Shown one piece after another: positions 6,731 to 14,154 of a stretch of 17,063 nt of DNA; position 1 is the stretch's first letter; each line of letters starts with the position of its first letter. The notes below the pieces were generated by a model, which worked only from the letters and a program-made list of their open reading frames with translations, had not been told where the DNA came from and ran no database searches. The translations under genes and the position numbers were made by a program. The stretch is from an uncultured Clostridia bacterium. Lineage in GTDB: Bacteria > Bacillota > Clostridia > Oscillospirales > Acutalibacteraceae. The stretch covers positions 1-17,063 of the forward strand of contig CAMOCU010000003.1 in assembly GCA_946610835.1 (NCBI GenBank), read 5' to 3'.

Positions 6731-6757
6731 TAATAAAACTATGGTAAGATAACACCG
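6722..6757 (+). promoter_or_regulatory. Promoter of the cas operon
   Basis: TTGACT (6722-6727), 17-nt spacer, TAAGAT (6745-6750). Expected start about 6757. No terminator is seen from here through cas3, cas5c, cas8c, cas7c and the array. Confidence 0.75.
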
Positions 6758-6802
6758 TAACAGCGACTCTTGTCGAATATTTATTGCCAATTTGAACGGG
6801 AG

Positions 6803-9259
6803 GTGGTTCGTATTCCTTCACAACCCTACCCTGCACACATTCGGTTTCTTGCGGACGGAACGCCTTTGGTGCAATCCGTTGAAGCACACAATGCCGCCGT
6901 CGCGCAATATGCCATGCGCTGCCTTGCGCCTGCCGGCCTGTCAGACGCCGTCCGTCCTGCGGCGCTTGTGCACGACGCCGGAAAGTTTACCCCCGCAAGC
7001 TGCGATTACCAGTGGGACGCTGCACGCGGCAAACCCGTGCGCCGCGGAAGCGTGATTCACACGTTTCAGGGATGCCGCCTGCTTTTGGAACGGCACAATC
7101 CCTACCCGACGGAATACGCCGATTTGACGTCCGAGCTTTTGGCGTACGCCGCCGCGGCTCATCACGGGTTGTTTGATTTGTACAGTCCGCATCCCAATAC
7201 GTGTAAGCGTTCCGACAAATCCGGCCCGCAGACGATGCATGGCTTCCACGATCGCATTCAACGCGAGGGCATTCAATATGCACATGCACGCCGCACTCTG
7301 CTGGAAAAAGAGATGGACGAGCCGATGCTGCGGCAGATGTTTCTGGACGCAAACAACTGTCTTGAGCCTGTCTATCAAAAACTGGAAGGCATGGCTGACC
7401 CGCAGACCCGGCAGTACGCAGACAGCGAGTATTCTTTTTATCTGGGACTGCTCTCCCGGCTGCTTCTGTCCGCAGTGATCGAGGGCGATCGCCGGGATAC
7501 CGCCGAATTCATGACCGGCGCACGCTTTCCGGATCCGCCTGAGGATCTGCATGCCTTCTGGCACGGCCGTCTGCTCCATATGGAAACGATGCTGGATCGT
7601 TTTTCAAAAGACACCCCTATTCAGCGCGCACGCCGCGCCATTTCAGACCAATGTCGTGCCTTTGCCGAAATGCCGCGCGGAGTTTACCGCCTGCATGTTC
7701 CGACAGGTTCCGGAAAAACACTGAGCAGCCTGCGCTTTGCACTTGCGCATGCCGCCAAACACGGAAAGCGCAGGATCTTCTTTGTCGCACCGCTTCTGAC
7801 CATTCTGGAACAGAACGCAAAAATCTGGCGTGAATACATCGGCTCAGACGACATGGTGCTGGAACATCATTCTAACGTATTTCATACGGACGATACGGAT
7901 CCGGAAACGTTGAATCGCCGGGAACTGCTGGAAGAAAGCTGGGATGTACCGGTCGTAATCACGACGATGGTACAGTTTTTGAACACACTTTTTTCCGGCG
8001 GCACTGCCTGCATTCGCCGCTTCTGGGCGTTGTGCGACAGTGTGATCGTTCTGGATGAGGTACAGACAATTCCGACGCATATGCTCACGCTGTTCAATCT
8101 GGCTGTAAATTTCCTCTCGGAAGTCTGCGGCGCAACCTTTGTCCTTTGCTCGGCCACGCAACCGTGTCTGGAAAAGGCGGTACATCCGCTGTTGCATTTA
8201 CCACAGGATGTTGTGCCGTATGATTCCAAACTCTGGGAGCCTTTCCGCCGCACACAGATTGTGCCCTGCGGCAATAAATCGCCGGAACAAATCGAAGCTT
8301 TTTGCGAGGAAGTGCTGCAAGCCTGCAGCAGCCTGCTGATCGTCTGCAACAAGCGTTCACAGGCAAAGGCGCTTTTCGACGCGCTCTCCCGCACGCACGC
8401 ATGCTTTCATCTGTCCGCATCCATGTGTCCGGCACACCGCAGGGACACGCTGCGCGCGATCACGCAATCGCTCGAGCGCAGCAAAAGCGGAGGCGCCAAA
8501 ACAGTCTGCGTTTCCACGCAGGTCATTGAGGCGGGCGTTGACGTCTCCTTTGCGCGCGTGATCCGCATCACTGCCGGACTGGACAACATCATCCAATCCG
8601 CCGGGCGCTGCAACCGCAACGGAGAGTCCGACATTCCCGCCCCTGTGTACGTTGTCTCGTGGAATGCCGAATCACTTGACCATCTGCAAAGCATTGCACG
8701 CGCAAAAGCCGCCACTGTCGCTCTGCTGGAAGCATATCGCCGTGATCCCGCGCGCTTCCGGTCAGATCTTTCCGGCGACGCGGCCGCTGCATTCTATTAC
8801 AGTTCGCTGTATACCAATCTGGAAAAGGATCATCAGGATTATATCCCACCCGGCAAAACATACAGCTTGTTTGATTTGTTGTCTGAAAACGACAGTTGTC
8901 AGCCGGAGAACACGGAAGAAATTCCGCCGTTTGTGCTTTGCCAATCCTTCCGAACCGCCGGACAGCTTTTTCAGGTGTTCGATGAGAACAGCGAATCGGT
9001 CATGTCGCCCTACGGCGAAGGCGCCGATCTGATCGCGGAGCTGGCAAGCGCCGGTGAATCGGCATCTATCGCTTTTTTGCAGGATTGGCTGCAGCGTGCA
9101 AAACCGTACATGCTGTCTGTTTACCCCTATCAAATGCATGTTTTGGAAAAAGAAGGCATGTACTCGATCGCAAACATCCGGATCCTCTGTCCGGAACAAT
9201 ATGATACATCTGCCGGACTGGTGAGCCGCGCAAACGAAAAAGAATTTTTGGAGGTGTAA
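6803..9259 (+). CDS. cas3: Type I-C Cas3 HD nuclease-helicase
   Basis: 818 aa from the GTG. Cas3 is recruited by target-bound Cascade, unwinds DNA 3'-5' and degrades the non-target strand. HD nuclease: VHDAGK (H57, D58) and AHHG (H120, H121). SF2 helicase: PTGSGKT (K305, motif I), LDEVQ (D418, E419, motif II), SAT (450-452, motif III), STQVIEAGVDVS (motif V) and QSAGRCNR (Q598, R602, R605, motif VI). All key residues are present. The start is uncertain: the frame is open back to a TTG at 6770, which has no Shine-Dalgarno. GTG 6803 overlaps the strong GGGAGG (6798-6803). The codon best spaced from that Shine-Dalgarno is ATT at 6812, just before IPSQPYPAHIR where family similarity begins. First gene of the cas operon. 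Confidence 0.93.
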   Translation: MVRIPSQPYPAHIRFLADGTPLVQSVEAHNAAVAQYAMRCLAPAGLSDAVRPAALVHDAGKFTPASCDYQWDAARGKPVRRGSVIHTFQGCRLLLERHNPYPTEYADLTSELLAYAAAAHHGLFDLYSPHPNTCKRSDKSGPQTMHGFHDRIQREGIQYAHARRTLLEKEMDEPMLRQMFLDANNCLEPVYQKLEGMADPQTRQYADSEYSFYLGLLSRLLLSAVIEGDRRDTAEFMTGARFPDPPEDLHAFWHGRLLHMETMLDRFSKDTPIQRARRAISDQCRAFAEMPRGVYRLHVPTGSGKTLSSLRFALAHAAKHGKRRIFFVAPLLTILEQNAKIWREYIGSDDMVLEHHSNVFHTDDTDPETLNRRELLEESWDVPVVITTMVQFLNTLFSGGTACIRRFWALCDSVIVLDEVQTIPTHMLTLFNLAVNFLSEVCGATFVLCSATQPCLEKAVHPLLHLPQDVVPYDSKLWEPFRRTQIVPCGNKSPEQIEAFCEEVLQACSSLLIVCNKRSQAKALFDALSRTHACFHLSASMCPAHRRDTLRAITQSLERSKSGGAKTVCVSTQVIEAGVDVSFARVIRITAGLDNIIQSAGRCNRNGESDIPAPVYVVSWNAESLDHLQSIARAKAATVALLEAYRRDPARFRSDLSGDAAAAFYYSSLYTNLEKDHQDYIPPGKTYSLFDLLSENDSCQPENTEEIPPFVLCQSFRTAGQLFQVFDENSESVMSPYGEGADLIAELASAGESASIAFLQDWLQRAKPYMLSVYPYQMHVLEKEGMYSIANIRILCPEQYDTSAGLVSRANEKEFLEV

Positions 9260-9261
9260 GG

Positions 9262-10002
9262 GTGAAAAACACTCAGTTTCCAAACATTGTGGAATTTGAA
9301 GTCACCGGAGACTACGGACTGTTTTCCGATCCGATCATGCGCGTCGGCGGAGAAAAATGCACCTATCAAGTGCCGACTTATGAAGCACTGAAAGGGATTC
9401 TGTCCTCCATCTATTGGAAGCCAACGTTCATTTGGATCATTGATGCCGTCCGCGTTCTGAATCCGATCCAGACACAAGTCAAGGGTATCCGCCCGATCAA
9501 ATATCACGGCGGCAATGACCTTGCATACTATACCTATCTGCGGGATTGCCGCTATCAGGTGCGCGCACACTTCGAGTGGAACGAAAACCGTCCGGAGCTT
9601 TCCTCTGACCGCAACGAAAACAAGCATCACGAAATGGCAAAAAAAATGATCCTCAAAGGCGGCCGACGCGATATTTTTCTGGGTACGCGGGAATGTCAGG
9701 GATATGTCGAACCATGCGTGTTCGGCGAGGGCGAGGGATATTACGATGCATTGCCGCAACTTTCCTTCGGCGTGATGCTGCATGGGATCACCTATCCGGA
9801 CGAAGCGTACAACCAGCAGACTGCCGGTAAAATGACCGTCCGTTTCTGGCGGCCTGTGATGGAAAACGGTGTAATTCATTTTCCGCGGCCGGAACAATGC
9901 CCGGAAGAATTGCAAAAAGTTATACGCAAAATGCCGATCAAACCATTCGGCCACGCGCAAAACAACTTTTCCGGGCTGCGTGAATTCGGGGAGGTGAACT
10001 GA
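9262..10002 (+). CDS. cas5c: Cas5c (Cas5d), crRNA-processing endoribonuclease and Cascade subunit
   Basis: 246 aa. In type I-C, which has no Cas6, Cas5c cleaves the pre-crRNA at the 3' base of each repeat hairpin and stays bound to the 5' handle. The N-terminus FEVTGDYGLFSDPIMRVGGEK and VPTYEALKGIL are characteristic. By alignment from memory with the Bacillus halodurans enzyme, catalytic Tyr46, Lys116 and His117 correspond to Y51 (SSIYWKP), K121 and H122 (NENKHH), all present. The glycine-rich PQLSFGVMLHG and FWRPVMENGVI segments follow. The GTG at 9262 lies 2 nt after the cas3 stop, with GGAGGTG ahead, so it is translationally coupled. It would also be the enzyme acting on the creR pseudo-repeat. 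Confidence 0.95.
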   Translation: MKNTQFPNIVEFEVTGDYGLFSDPIMRVGGEKCTYQVPTYEALKGILSSIYWKPTFIWIIDAVRVLNPIQTQVKGIRPIKYHGGNDLAYYTYLRDCRYQVRAHFEWNENRPELSSDRNENKHHEMAKKMILKGGRRDIFLGTRECQGYVEPCVFGEGEGYYDALPQLSFGVMLHGITYPDEAYNQQTAGKMTVRFWRPVMENGVIHFPRPEQCPEELQKVIRKMPIKPFGHAQNNFSGLREFGEVN

Positions 10003-11801
10003 TGGGACTGCTTCAAAAGGCGGTAGAAACATTTGACTGCCACAACGCTTATGTCGGTGTTGTGCGCGAAGGGCACCATGTGCTGCCGCCGATCAGCCAT
10101 ATCGTTACCAGCGCACAGCTGGAGATCACGCTCGATCCGGACGGCCGGTTTGTGGATGCGGCTGCGTTCGACAAAAACGCGCCAAAAGTCATCATTCCCG
10201 TAACGGAAGAATCCGCCGGCAGAACAAGCGCGCCTGCCGCACATCCGCTGTGCGATCAACTCGGGTATCTGACGCCGCTGCAAGAGAAAAAATACAAGCT
10301 CTATCTCGATGGTCTGCGTGCATGGGCACAGTCGCCGTACAGCCATCCGAAACTGCGTCCGATTTTACAGTACGTGCAGTCGGGCACGATACTCGACGAT
10401 CTTGCCTCGCTTGCGCTCATCCAGTGCGACGCGCATGGGCTGCCGGCCAATGAAAAAGCGCTTGTCTGTTGGCGGATCGTCGGATTGGACGAATCACAGC
10501 CGACTGCATGCTGGATGGACACATCGCTCATGCACGCTTATGTGCAATATATCCTTGCGCAAAAACAGACGCAGGAAAAGCAGCTGTGTCTGATCTGCGG
10601 CGAAATGGTTCCGGCCGGAACAAACCATCCGAAAGGAATCATCCCGATCAACGGAAACGCCAAGCTGATTTCGGCAAACGACGCAAACGGCTTTACCTAC
10701 CGCGGCCGATTCGATCAGGATATACAGGCCGCCTCTATCGGATTTGAAGCATCACAAAAGGCACACTGCGCACTGCGCTGGCTCGCTGCAGAGCAGGGAA
10801 TTCAGGTCGTTTACGGCGGCAGAACCTTCCTGACGTGGAATCCGCAAGGCAAAAAAGTGTGCAGTGCTGTCGGCATTTTTCGCAAAAATACAGCTGCACG
10901 CGTGATTCCCTCGGATTACAAGCAGGATCTTCTTGATACACTCAACGGCATGCGCACTACGCTGTCGCCCGCAGAAGGCGTTGTCATCGCCGCTTTTGAC
11001 GCGGCAACCACAGGCAGGCTCTCTTTGACGTATTACAACGAGCTGCCCGGTTCCGATTTTTTACAGCGGCTGTATGACTGGGATTTGACCTGCTGTTGGC
11101 TAAATGGCGCATTCGGCATCCAATCGCCGTATCTCAAACAGATTGTCGACTGCGCGTTCGGCACACAGCGAACCGAAAAGAACCAGACGCGCATGGTCAC
11201 GGATGACCGGATCCTGCGCGAACAGATGCAGCGTCTTGTCGCATGCCGGATCGACAAAGCACGCATCCCGCGGGATTTTGTCACCGCGCTGGCCAACCGT
11301 GCGTCCACACCGCATGCCTACGAAGTAAATGTATGGCGCAGAATTCTATTTACCGCCTGCGCGGTACTGAATAAATACGAAACTGATCGGAAAGGAATGA
11401 ACGTTTTGTCCTGGGAACTTCTTAAAAAAGACCGCAGCTTCCAATACGGCCGACTGCTTGCCGTGATGGAGCGGCTGGAATTGGATTACTACAACAAGTC
11501 CGGTGAAGACAGATTGACCGCGGCGATCAAAGCGATGCCGGAATTCCGCCGCCGTCCGTGGAATATTTATGAGCGGGTCAACCGTCACCTGACGCAAGCG
11601 TACCTGCCGCGTGTGGAAAGATGGCAGCGTGAACGTTACGCACGCATGAAGGATGAGATCACGGGCATTCTGCGTGAATTCCCGCAGGAGGAGTTGAATC
11701 GCCCGCTTGACGATATTTACCTGATGGGCTACGATCTGCAGCATGCAGAATTCTTTAAATCCAAAAAAACTACAGAAGAATCTGAGGAGGAACAAGCATG
11801 A
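10002..11801 (+). CDS. cas8c: Cas8c, large Cascade subunit (PAM recognition)
   Basis: 599 aa, normal for the type I-C Csd1/Cas8c family. It recognises the PAM, helps open the DNA and recruits Cas3. Visible: MGLLQKAVETFDCH at the start; a zinc-finger-like CLIC (C196, C199) followed by GEMVPAGTNHPKGIIPINGNAKLISAN, matching the family's conserved middle region; YNELPGSDFLQRLYDWD; and a helical C-terminus (about 466-599) that is the small-subunit-like part. The start overlaps the cas5c stop by one base (TGATG) and GGGGAGGTG precedes it. The C-terminal part probably also yields Cas11c from an internal start. Confidence 0.95.
   Translation: MGLLQKAVETFDCHNAYVGVVREGHHVLPPISHIVTSAQLEITLDPDGRFVDAAAFDKNAPKVIIPVTEESAGRTSAPAAHPLCDQLGYLTPLQEKKYKLYLDGLRAWAQSPYSHPKLRPILQYVQSGTILDDLASLALIQCDAHGLPANEKALVCWRIVGLDESQPTACWMDTSLMHAYVQYILAQKQTQEKQLCLICGEMVPAGTNHPKGIIPINGNAKLISANDANGFTYRGRFDQDIQAASIGFEASQKAHCALRWLAAEQGIQVVYGGRTFLTWNPQGKKVCSAVGIFRKNTAARVIPSDYKQDLLDTLNGMRTTLSPAEGVVIAAFDAATTGRLSLTYYNELPGSDFLQRLYDWDLTCCWLNGAFGIQSPYLKQIVDCAFGTQRTEKNQTRMVTDDRILREQMQRLVACRIDKARIPRDFVTALANRASTPHAYEVNVWRRILFTACAVLNKYETDRKGMNVLSWELLKKDRSFQYGRLLAVMERLELDYYNKSGEDRLTAAIKAMPEFRRRPWNIYERVNRHLTQAYLPRVERWQRERYARMKDEITGILREFPQEELNRPLDDIYLMGYDLQHAEFFKSKKTTEESEEEQA
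11397..11801 (+). CDS. cas11c: Putative internal-start Cas11c (small Cascade subunit) within cas8c
   Basis: Type I-C loci are known to make the small subunit Cas11c by internal translation from the 3' part of cas8c. Here an in-frame ATG at 11397 (Cas8c Met466) is preceded by GGAAAGGA and would give 134 aa starting MNVLSWELLKKDRSFQYGRL, the helical domain expected for Cas11c. The Shine-Dalgarno is directly adjacent to this ATG, which is tight; a TTG at 11406 has better spacing. The existence of a Cas11c product is likely from family knowledge, while the exact start is inferred. Confidence 0.55.
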   Translation: MNVLSWELLKKDRSFQYGRLLAVMERLELDYYNKSGEDRLTAAIKAMPEFRRRPWNIYERVNRHLTQAYLPRVERWQRERYARMKDEITGILREFPQEELNRPLDDIYLMGYDLQHAEFFKSKKTTEESEEEQA

Positions 11802-12646
11802 GCACGCTGAAAAACAAAATTGACTTTGTCGCACTGGTATCCGTCAATATGGCCAACGCCAACGGGGATCCGCTTAACGGAAACCGCCCGCGCACAGATT
11901 ACAACGGTCTTGGTGAAATGTCCGACGTTTGTATCAAGCGCAAGATCCGCAACCGCATGCAGGATCTGGGCAACGCCGTATTCGTCCAGTCCGAGGATCG
12001 CTGCAACGATGGTTTCGGCAGCCTGAGCGAACGCGCCGCCTTTGTGATGAAAGGCATCAAAGACCGTGAGGAATATGCCCGTCTTGCCTGCGCATCCTGG
12101 CTGGACGTCCGTGCCTTCGGTCAGGTGTTCGCTTTCAAAGACACCAAAGGCGTCTCTGTCGGCGTGCGCGGTCCTGTTTCCATTCACCAGGCTGTCAGCA
12201 TTTCGCCGGTGGAAGTGGAATCCATGCAAATCACCAAAAGCGTCAACGGCGAAAAGAAAGAAAAAGGTGAAACGCGCGCTTCCGACACCATGGGCATGAA
12301 GCACTTTGTCCGCTTCGGACTGTATATTCTCAAAGGCTCCATCAACGTGCAGCTGGCGGAAAAGACCGGGTTCAGTGAGGAAGACGCGCAGATCATTAAA
12401 GAATGCCTGCGCACCCTGTTTGTCAATGACGCATCCTCCGCACGTCCGGAAGGCTCGATGGAGGTTGTCAAACTGTTCTGGTGGCAGCACAACTGCAAGG
12501 ATGGACAGTACTCCTCCGCCAAAGTGCACCGCAGCGTGCAGGTCGCGCTGAAAGATCCGGATTGTCTGCCGCAGTCCGCAGAGGATTATGTGATCACTCT
12601 GCTGGCGCTGGAAGGTCTGGAGCCGGAGATTATAGATGGCGTATAA
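11798..12646 (+). CDS. cas7c: Cas7c (Csd2), Cascade backbone protein
   Basis: 282 aa, the usual Csd2 length. Several copies coat the crRNA guide and flip out every sixth base. The N-terminal IDFVALVSVNMANANGDPLNGNRPRTD is the signature of the family. It is followed by DVCIKRKIRNRMQD, the ASWLDVRAFGQVFAF segment, VRGPVSIHQAVSISPV, and MGMKHFVRFGLYILKGSIN. The ATG at 11798 overlaps the cas8c stop (ATGA) and has GAGGAGG upstream. The remnant cas4 frame starts inside its last codons. Confidence 0.96.
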   Translation: MSTLKNKIDFVALVSVNMANANGDPLNGNRPRTDYNGLGEMSDVCIKRKIRNRMQDLGNAVFVQSEDRCNDGFGSLSERAAFVMKGIKDREEYARLACASWLDVRAFGQVFAFKDTKGVSVGVRGPVSIHQAVSISPVEVESMQITKSVNGEKKEKGETRASDTMGMKHFVRFGLYILKGSINVQLAEKTGFSEEDAQIIKECLRTLFVNDASSARPEGSMEVVKLFWWQHNCKDGQYSSAKVHRSVQVALKDPDCLPQSAEDYVITLLALEGLEPEIIDGV

Positions 12647-12719
12647 CGAGGAAGACTTTCTGCAGCTATCCGGTCTGCAGCACTTCGTGTTCTGTATTTT
12701 GCTGCATTCGACGAACTGA
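12636..12719 (+). pseudogene. cas4: cas4 remnant: first about 20 codons, then out-of-frame junction
   Basis: The ATG at 12636 overlaps the end of cas7c, as cas4 normally does in type I-C operons. The frame reads MAYNEEDFLQLSGLQHFVFC, the conserved Cas4 N-terminus, where the family continues with RRQWALIH. Instead the sequence switches near 12690-12700 to cas1 sequence in another frame and hits a TGA at 12717. The RecB-like nuclease domain and iron-sulfur cysteines that process prespacers are gone. About 200 codons of cas4 are missing relative to family length. Confidence 0.9.
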
Positions 12720-13047
12720 TCCTGCGCGACAAAGAAAACTTTCGGTTCACCGGCCGCAATCGGCGTCCGCCGCTTGACCGCGTCAACGCTATGCTTTCGT
12801 TCGCCTACAGTCTGCTCACACACGACTGCGCAAGCGCATTGGAAAGCGTCGGTCTGGATGCATATGTCGGTTTTCTGCATCGCGATCGTCCGGCGCGCAC
12901 ATCGCTCGCGCTCGACCTGATGGAAGAAATGCGGCCAATCCTTGCCGATCGGTTTGTGTTGACTGTCATCAATAACCGCATTTTGGACGCGAATGATTTT
13001 CACACGGAGGAGAGCGGTGCGGTGCGCATGACGGATAATGCCGCATG
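12692..13047 (+). pseudogene. cas1: cas1 internal fragment, truncated at both ends and fused to the CRISPR array
   Basis: In the frame beginning at 12692 the product reads LYFAAFDELILRDKENF, GRNRRPPLDRVNAMLSFAYSLL, VGLDAYVGFLHRDRPARTSLALDLMEEMRP and LADRFVLTVINNRIL, which is unmistakably type I-C Cas1. The His of GFLH and the Asp/Glu of LDLMEE remain. The catalytic Glu of the EG..A..YF motif would lie a few residues before the junction and is lost. The fragment has no start codon of its own frame near the 5' end. It ends at about MTDNA, joined directly to repeat 1, so the last part of cas1, all of cas2 and the leader are missing. Confidence 0.92.
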
Positions 13048-14089
13048 GTCCCTCTCCCCACGGAGAGGGTGGATTGAAATATGATTGTTATCTCCTTTTC
13101 AATTACTGAGCTGTGGTCCCTCTCCCCACGGAGAGGGTGGATTGAAATGCGCAGCGGTAGCCGGATATTACGTTGATCTTGCCGTCCCTCTCCCCGCGGA
13201 GAGGGTGGATTGAAATGTCGGTTTGCCGGAGAAAGCGCCGACGCTGCGGGTCCCTCTCCCCACGGAGAGGGTGGATTGAAATATCGTTACGGTGGAGTAC
13301 GAAGAAAGAGAGGAATAAGTCCCTCTCCCCACGGAGAGGGTGGATTGAAATCATCCCGTATTTTGCGAGCATACCACCGTGCAGTTGTCCCTCTCCCCAC
13401 GGAGAGGGTGGATTGAAATGGGTATTCACGCAGCGTGCCTTCCATGCGCCAGGCGGTCCCTCTCCCCACGGAGAGGGTGGATTGAAATGTCAACATACGT
13501 CTCTACCTCCCCTCTCATTTTAGTCCCTCTCCCCACGGAGAGGGTGGATTGAAATGAGACATTTGCAACGAAAGCCATGCCGTCGGTCAGTCCCTCTCCC
13601 CGCGGAGAGGGTGGATTGAAATCTGCGCGACCAGACGGGCAACCGGCGCTTCTGGGGTCCCTCTCCCCACGGAGAGGGTGGATTGAAATTATCCTTTTCT
13701 GCTGCCTCAAACTCCGCCTTCTTGTCCCTCTCCCCACGGAGAGGGTGGATTGAAATGCCGGTATCGAGTTTACGTCCGAGTACGCCAAGTCCCTCTCCCC
13801 ACGGAGAGGGTGGATTGAAATGTCGCCGTACCATTTGCGCGGCTTGGTGTCGATGGTCCCTCTCCCCACGGAGAGGGTGGATTGAAATATTTGCGACCTG
13901 CTGCCAGGACAAACCATCCTCAGTCCCTCTCCCCACGGAGAGGGTGGATTTAAATAGCCGCACGGGCAGGATCAGAAACAGGAAACTGTCACGTCCCTCT
14001 CCCCACGGAGAGGGTGGATTGAAATGTTAACGGCAACGTACAAATCGGTGGAACGTCGTTGTCCCTCTCCCCACGGAGAGGGATGAAAT
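13048..14089 (+). CRISPR. Type I-C CRISPR array, 16 repeats and 15 spacers, no leader
   Basis: The 33-nt repeat is GT + CCCTCTCC + CCAC + GGAGAGGG + TGGATTGAAAT: an 8-bp stem, 4-nt loop and 11-nt handle. Repeats start at 13048, 13116, 13184, 13250, 13319, 13387, 13456, 13523, 13590, 13657, 13724, 13789, 13856, 13923, 13993 and 14061. Spacers are 32-37 nt. Repeats 3 and 9 carry A13G in the loop; repeat 14 reads GGATTTAAAT. Repeat 16 (14061-14089) is 29 nt, having lost 4 nt at the start of the handle. The decayed end marks the trailer, so the missing leader belongs at 13048, where cas1 sequence now abuts. All spacers differ from one another. Confidence 0.98.
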
Positions 14090-14132
14090 AAAACAAAGAG
14101 CGTCCTCTCCGCATGGTGAACGGAGAGGACGC
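14088..14132 (-). terminator. Terminator of uraA, resembling the CRISPR repeat hairpin
   Basis: Arms GCGTCCTCTCCG (14100-14111) and CGGAGAGGACGC (14121-14132) form a 12-bp stem with a 9-nt loop. On the minus strand it is followed by TCTTTGTTTTATTTC. It lies 22 nt past the uraA stop. The core CCTCTCC/GGAGAGG is shared with the neighbouring CRISPR repeats. Confidence 0.8.
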
Positions 14133-14154
14133 TGTGCTGTGTTGTATCGGAGAA

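Noticed and set aside
6750..6780. GTCGCTG on the minus strand near 6760 as a second pseudo-repeat
   Set aside because: No GTGGATTGAAA-like handle follows and no repeat hairpin forms; only a small CGAC-TCTT-GTCG stem is present.
9130..10032. Long antisense frame over cas5c, and similar ones at 11729-13003 (minus) and 14113-15078 (plus)
   Set aside because: They mirror real genes with strong family motifs, have no ribosome binding sites and look like no known protein.
12900..13047. Possible array promoter in the cas1 remnant (TTGACT near 12958)
   Set aside because: No acceptable -10 box at 16-18 nt; the sequence is explained by conserved Cas1 codons.
13103..14030. Several frames of 60-160 aa with repeated SPRRGWIE or HPLRGERD
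   Set aside because: They are translations of the CRISPR repeats, not genes.
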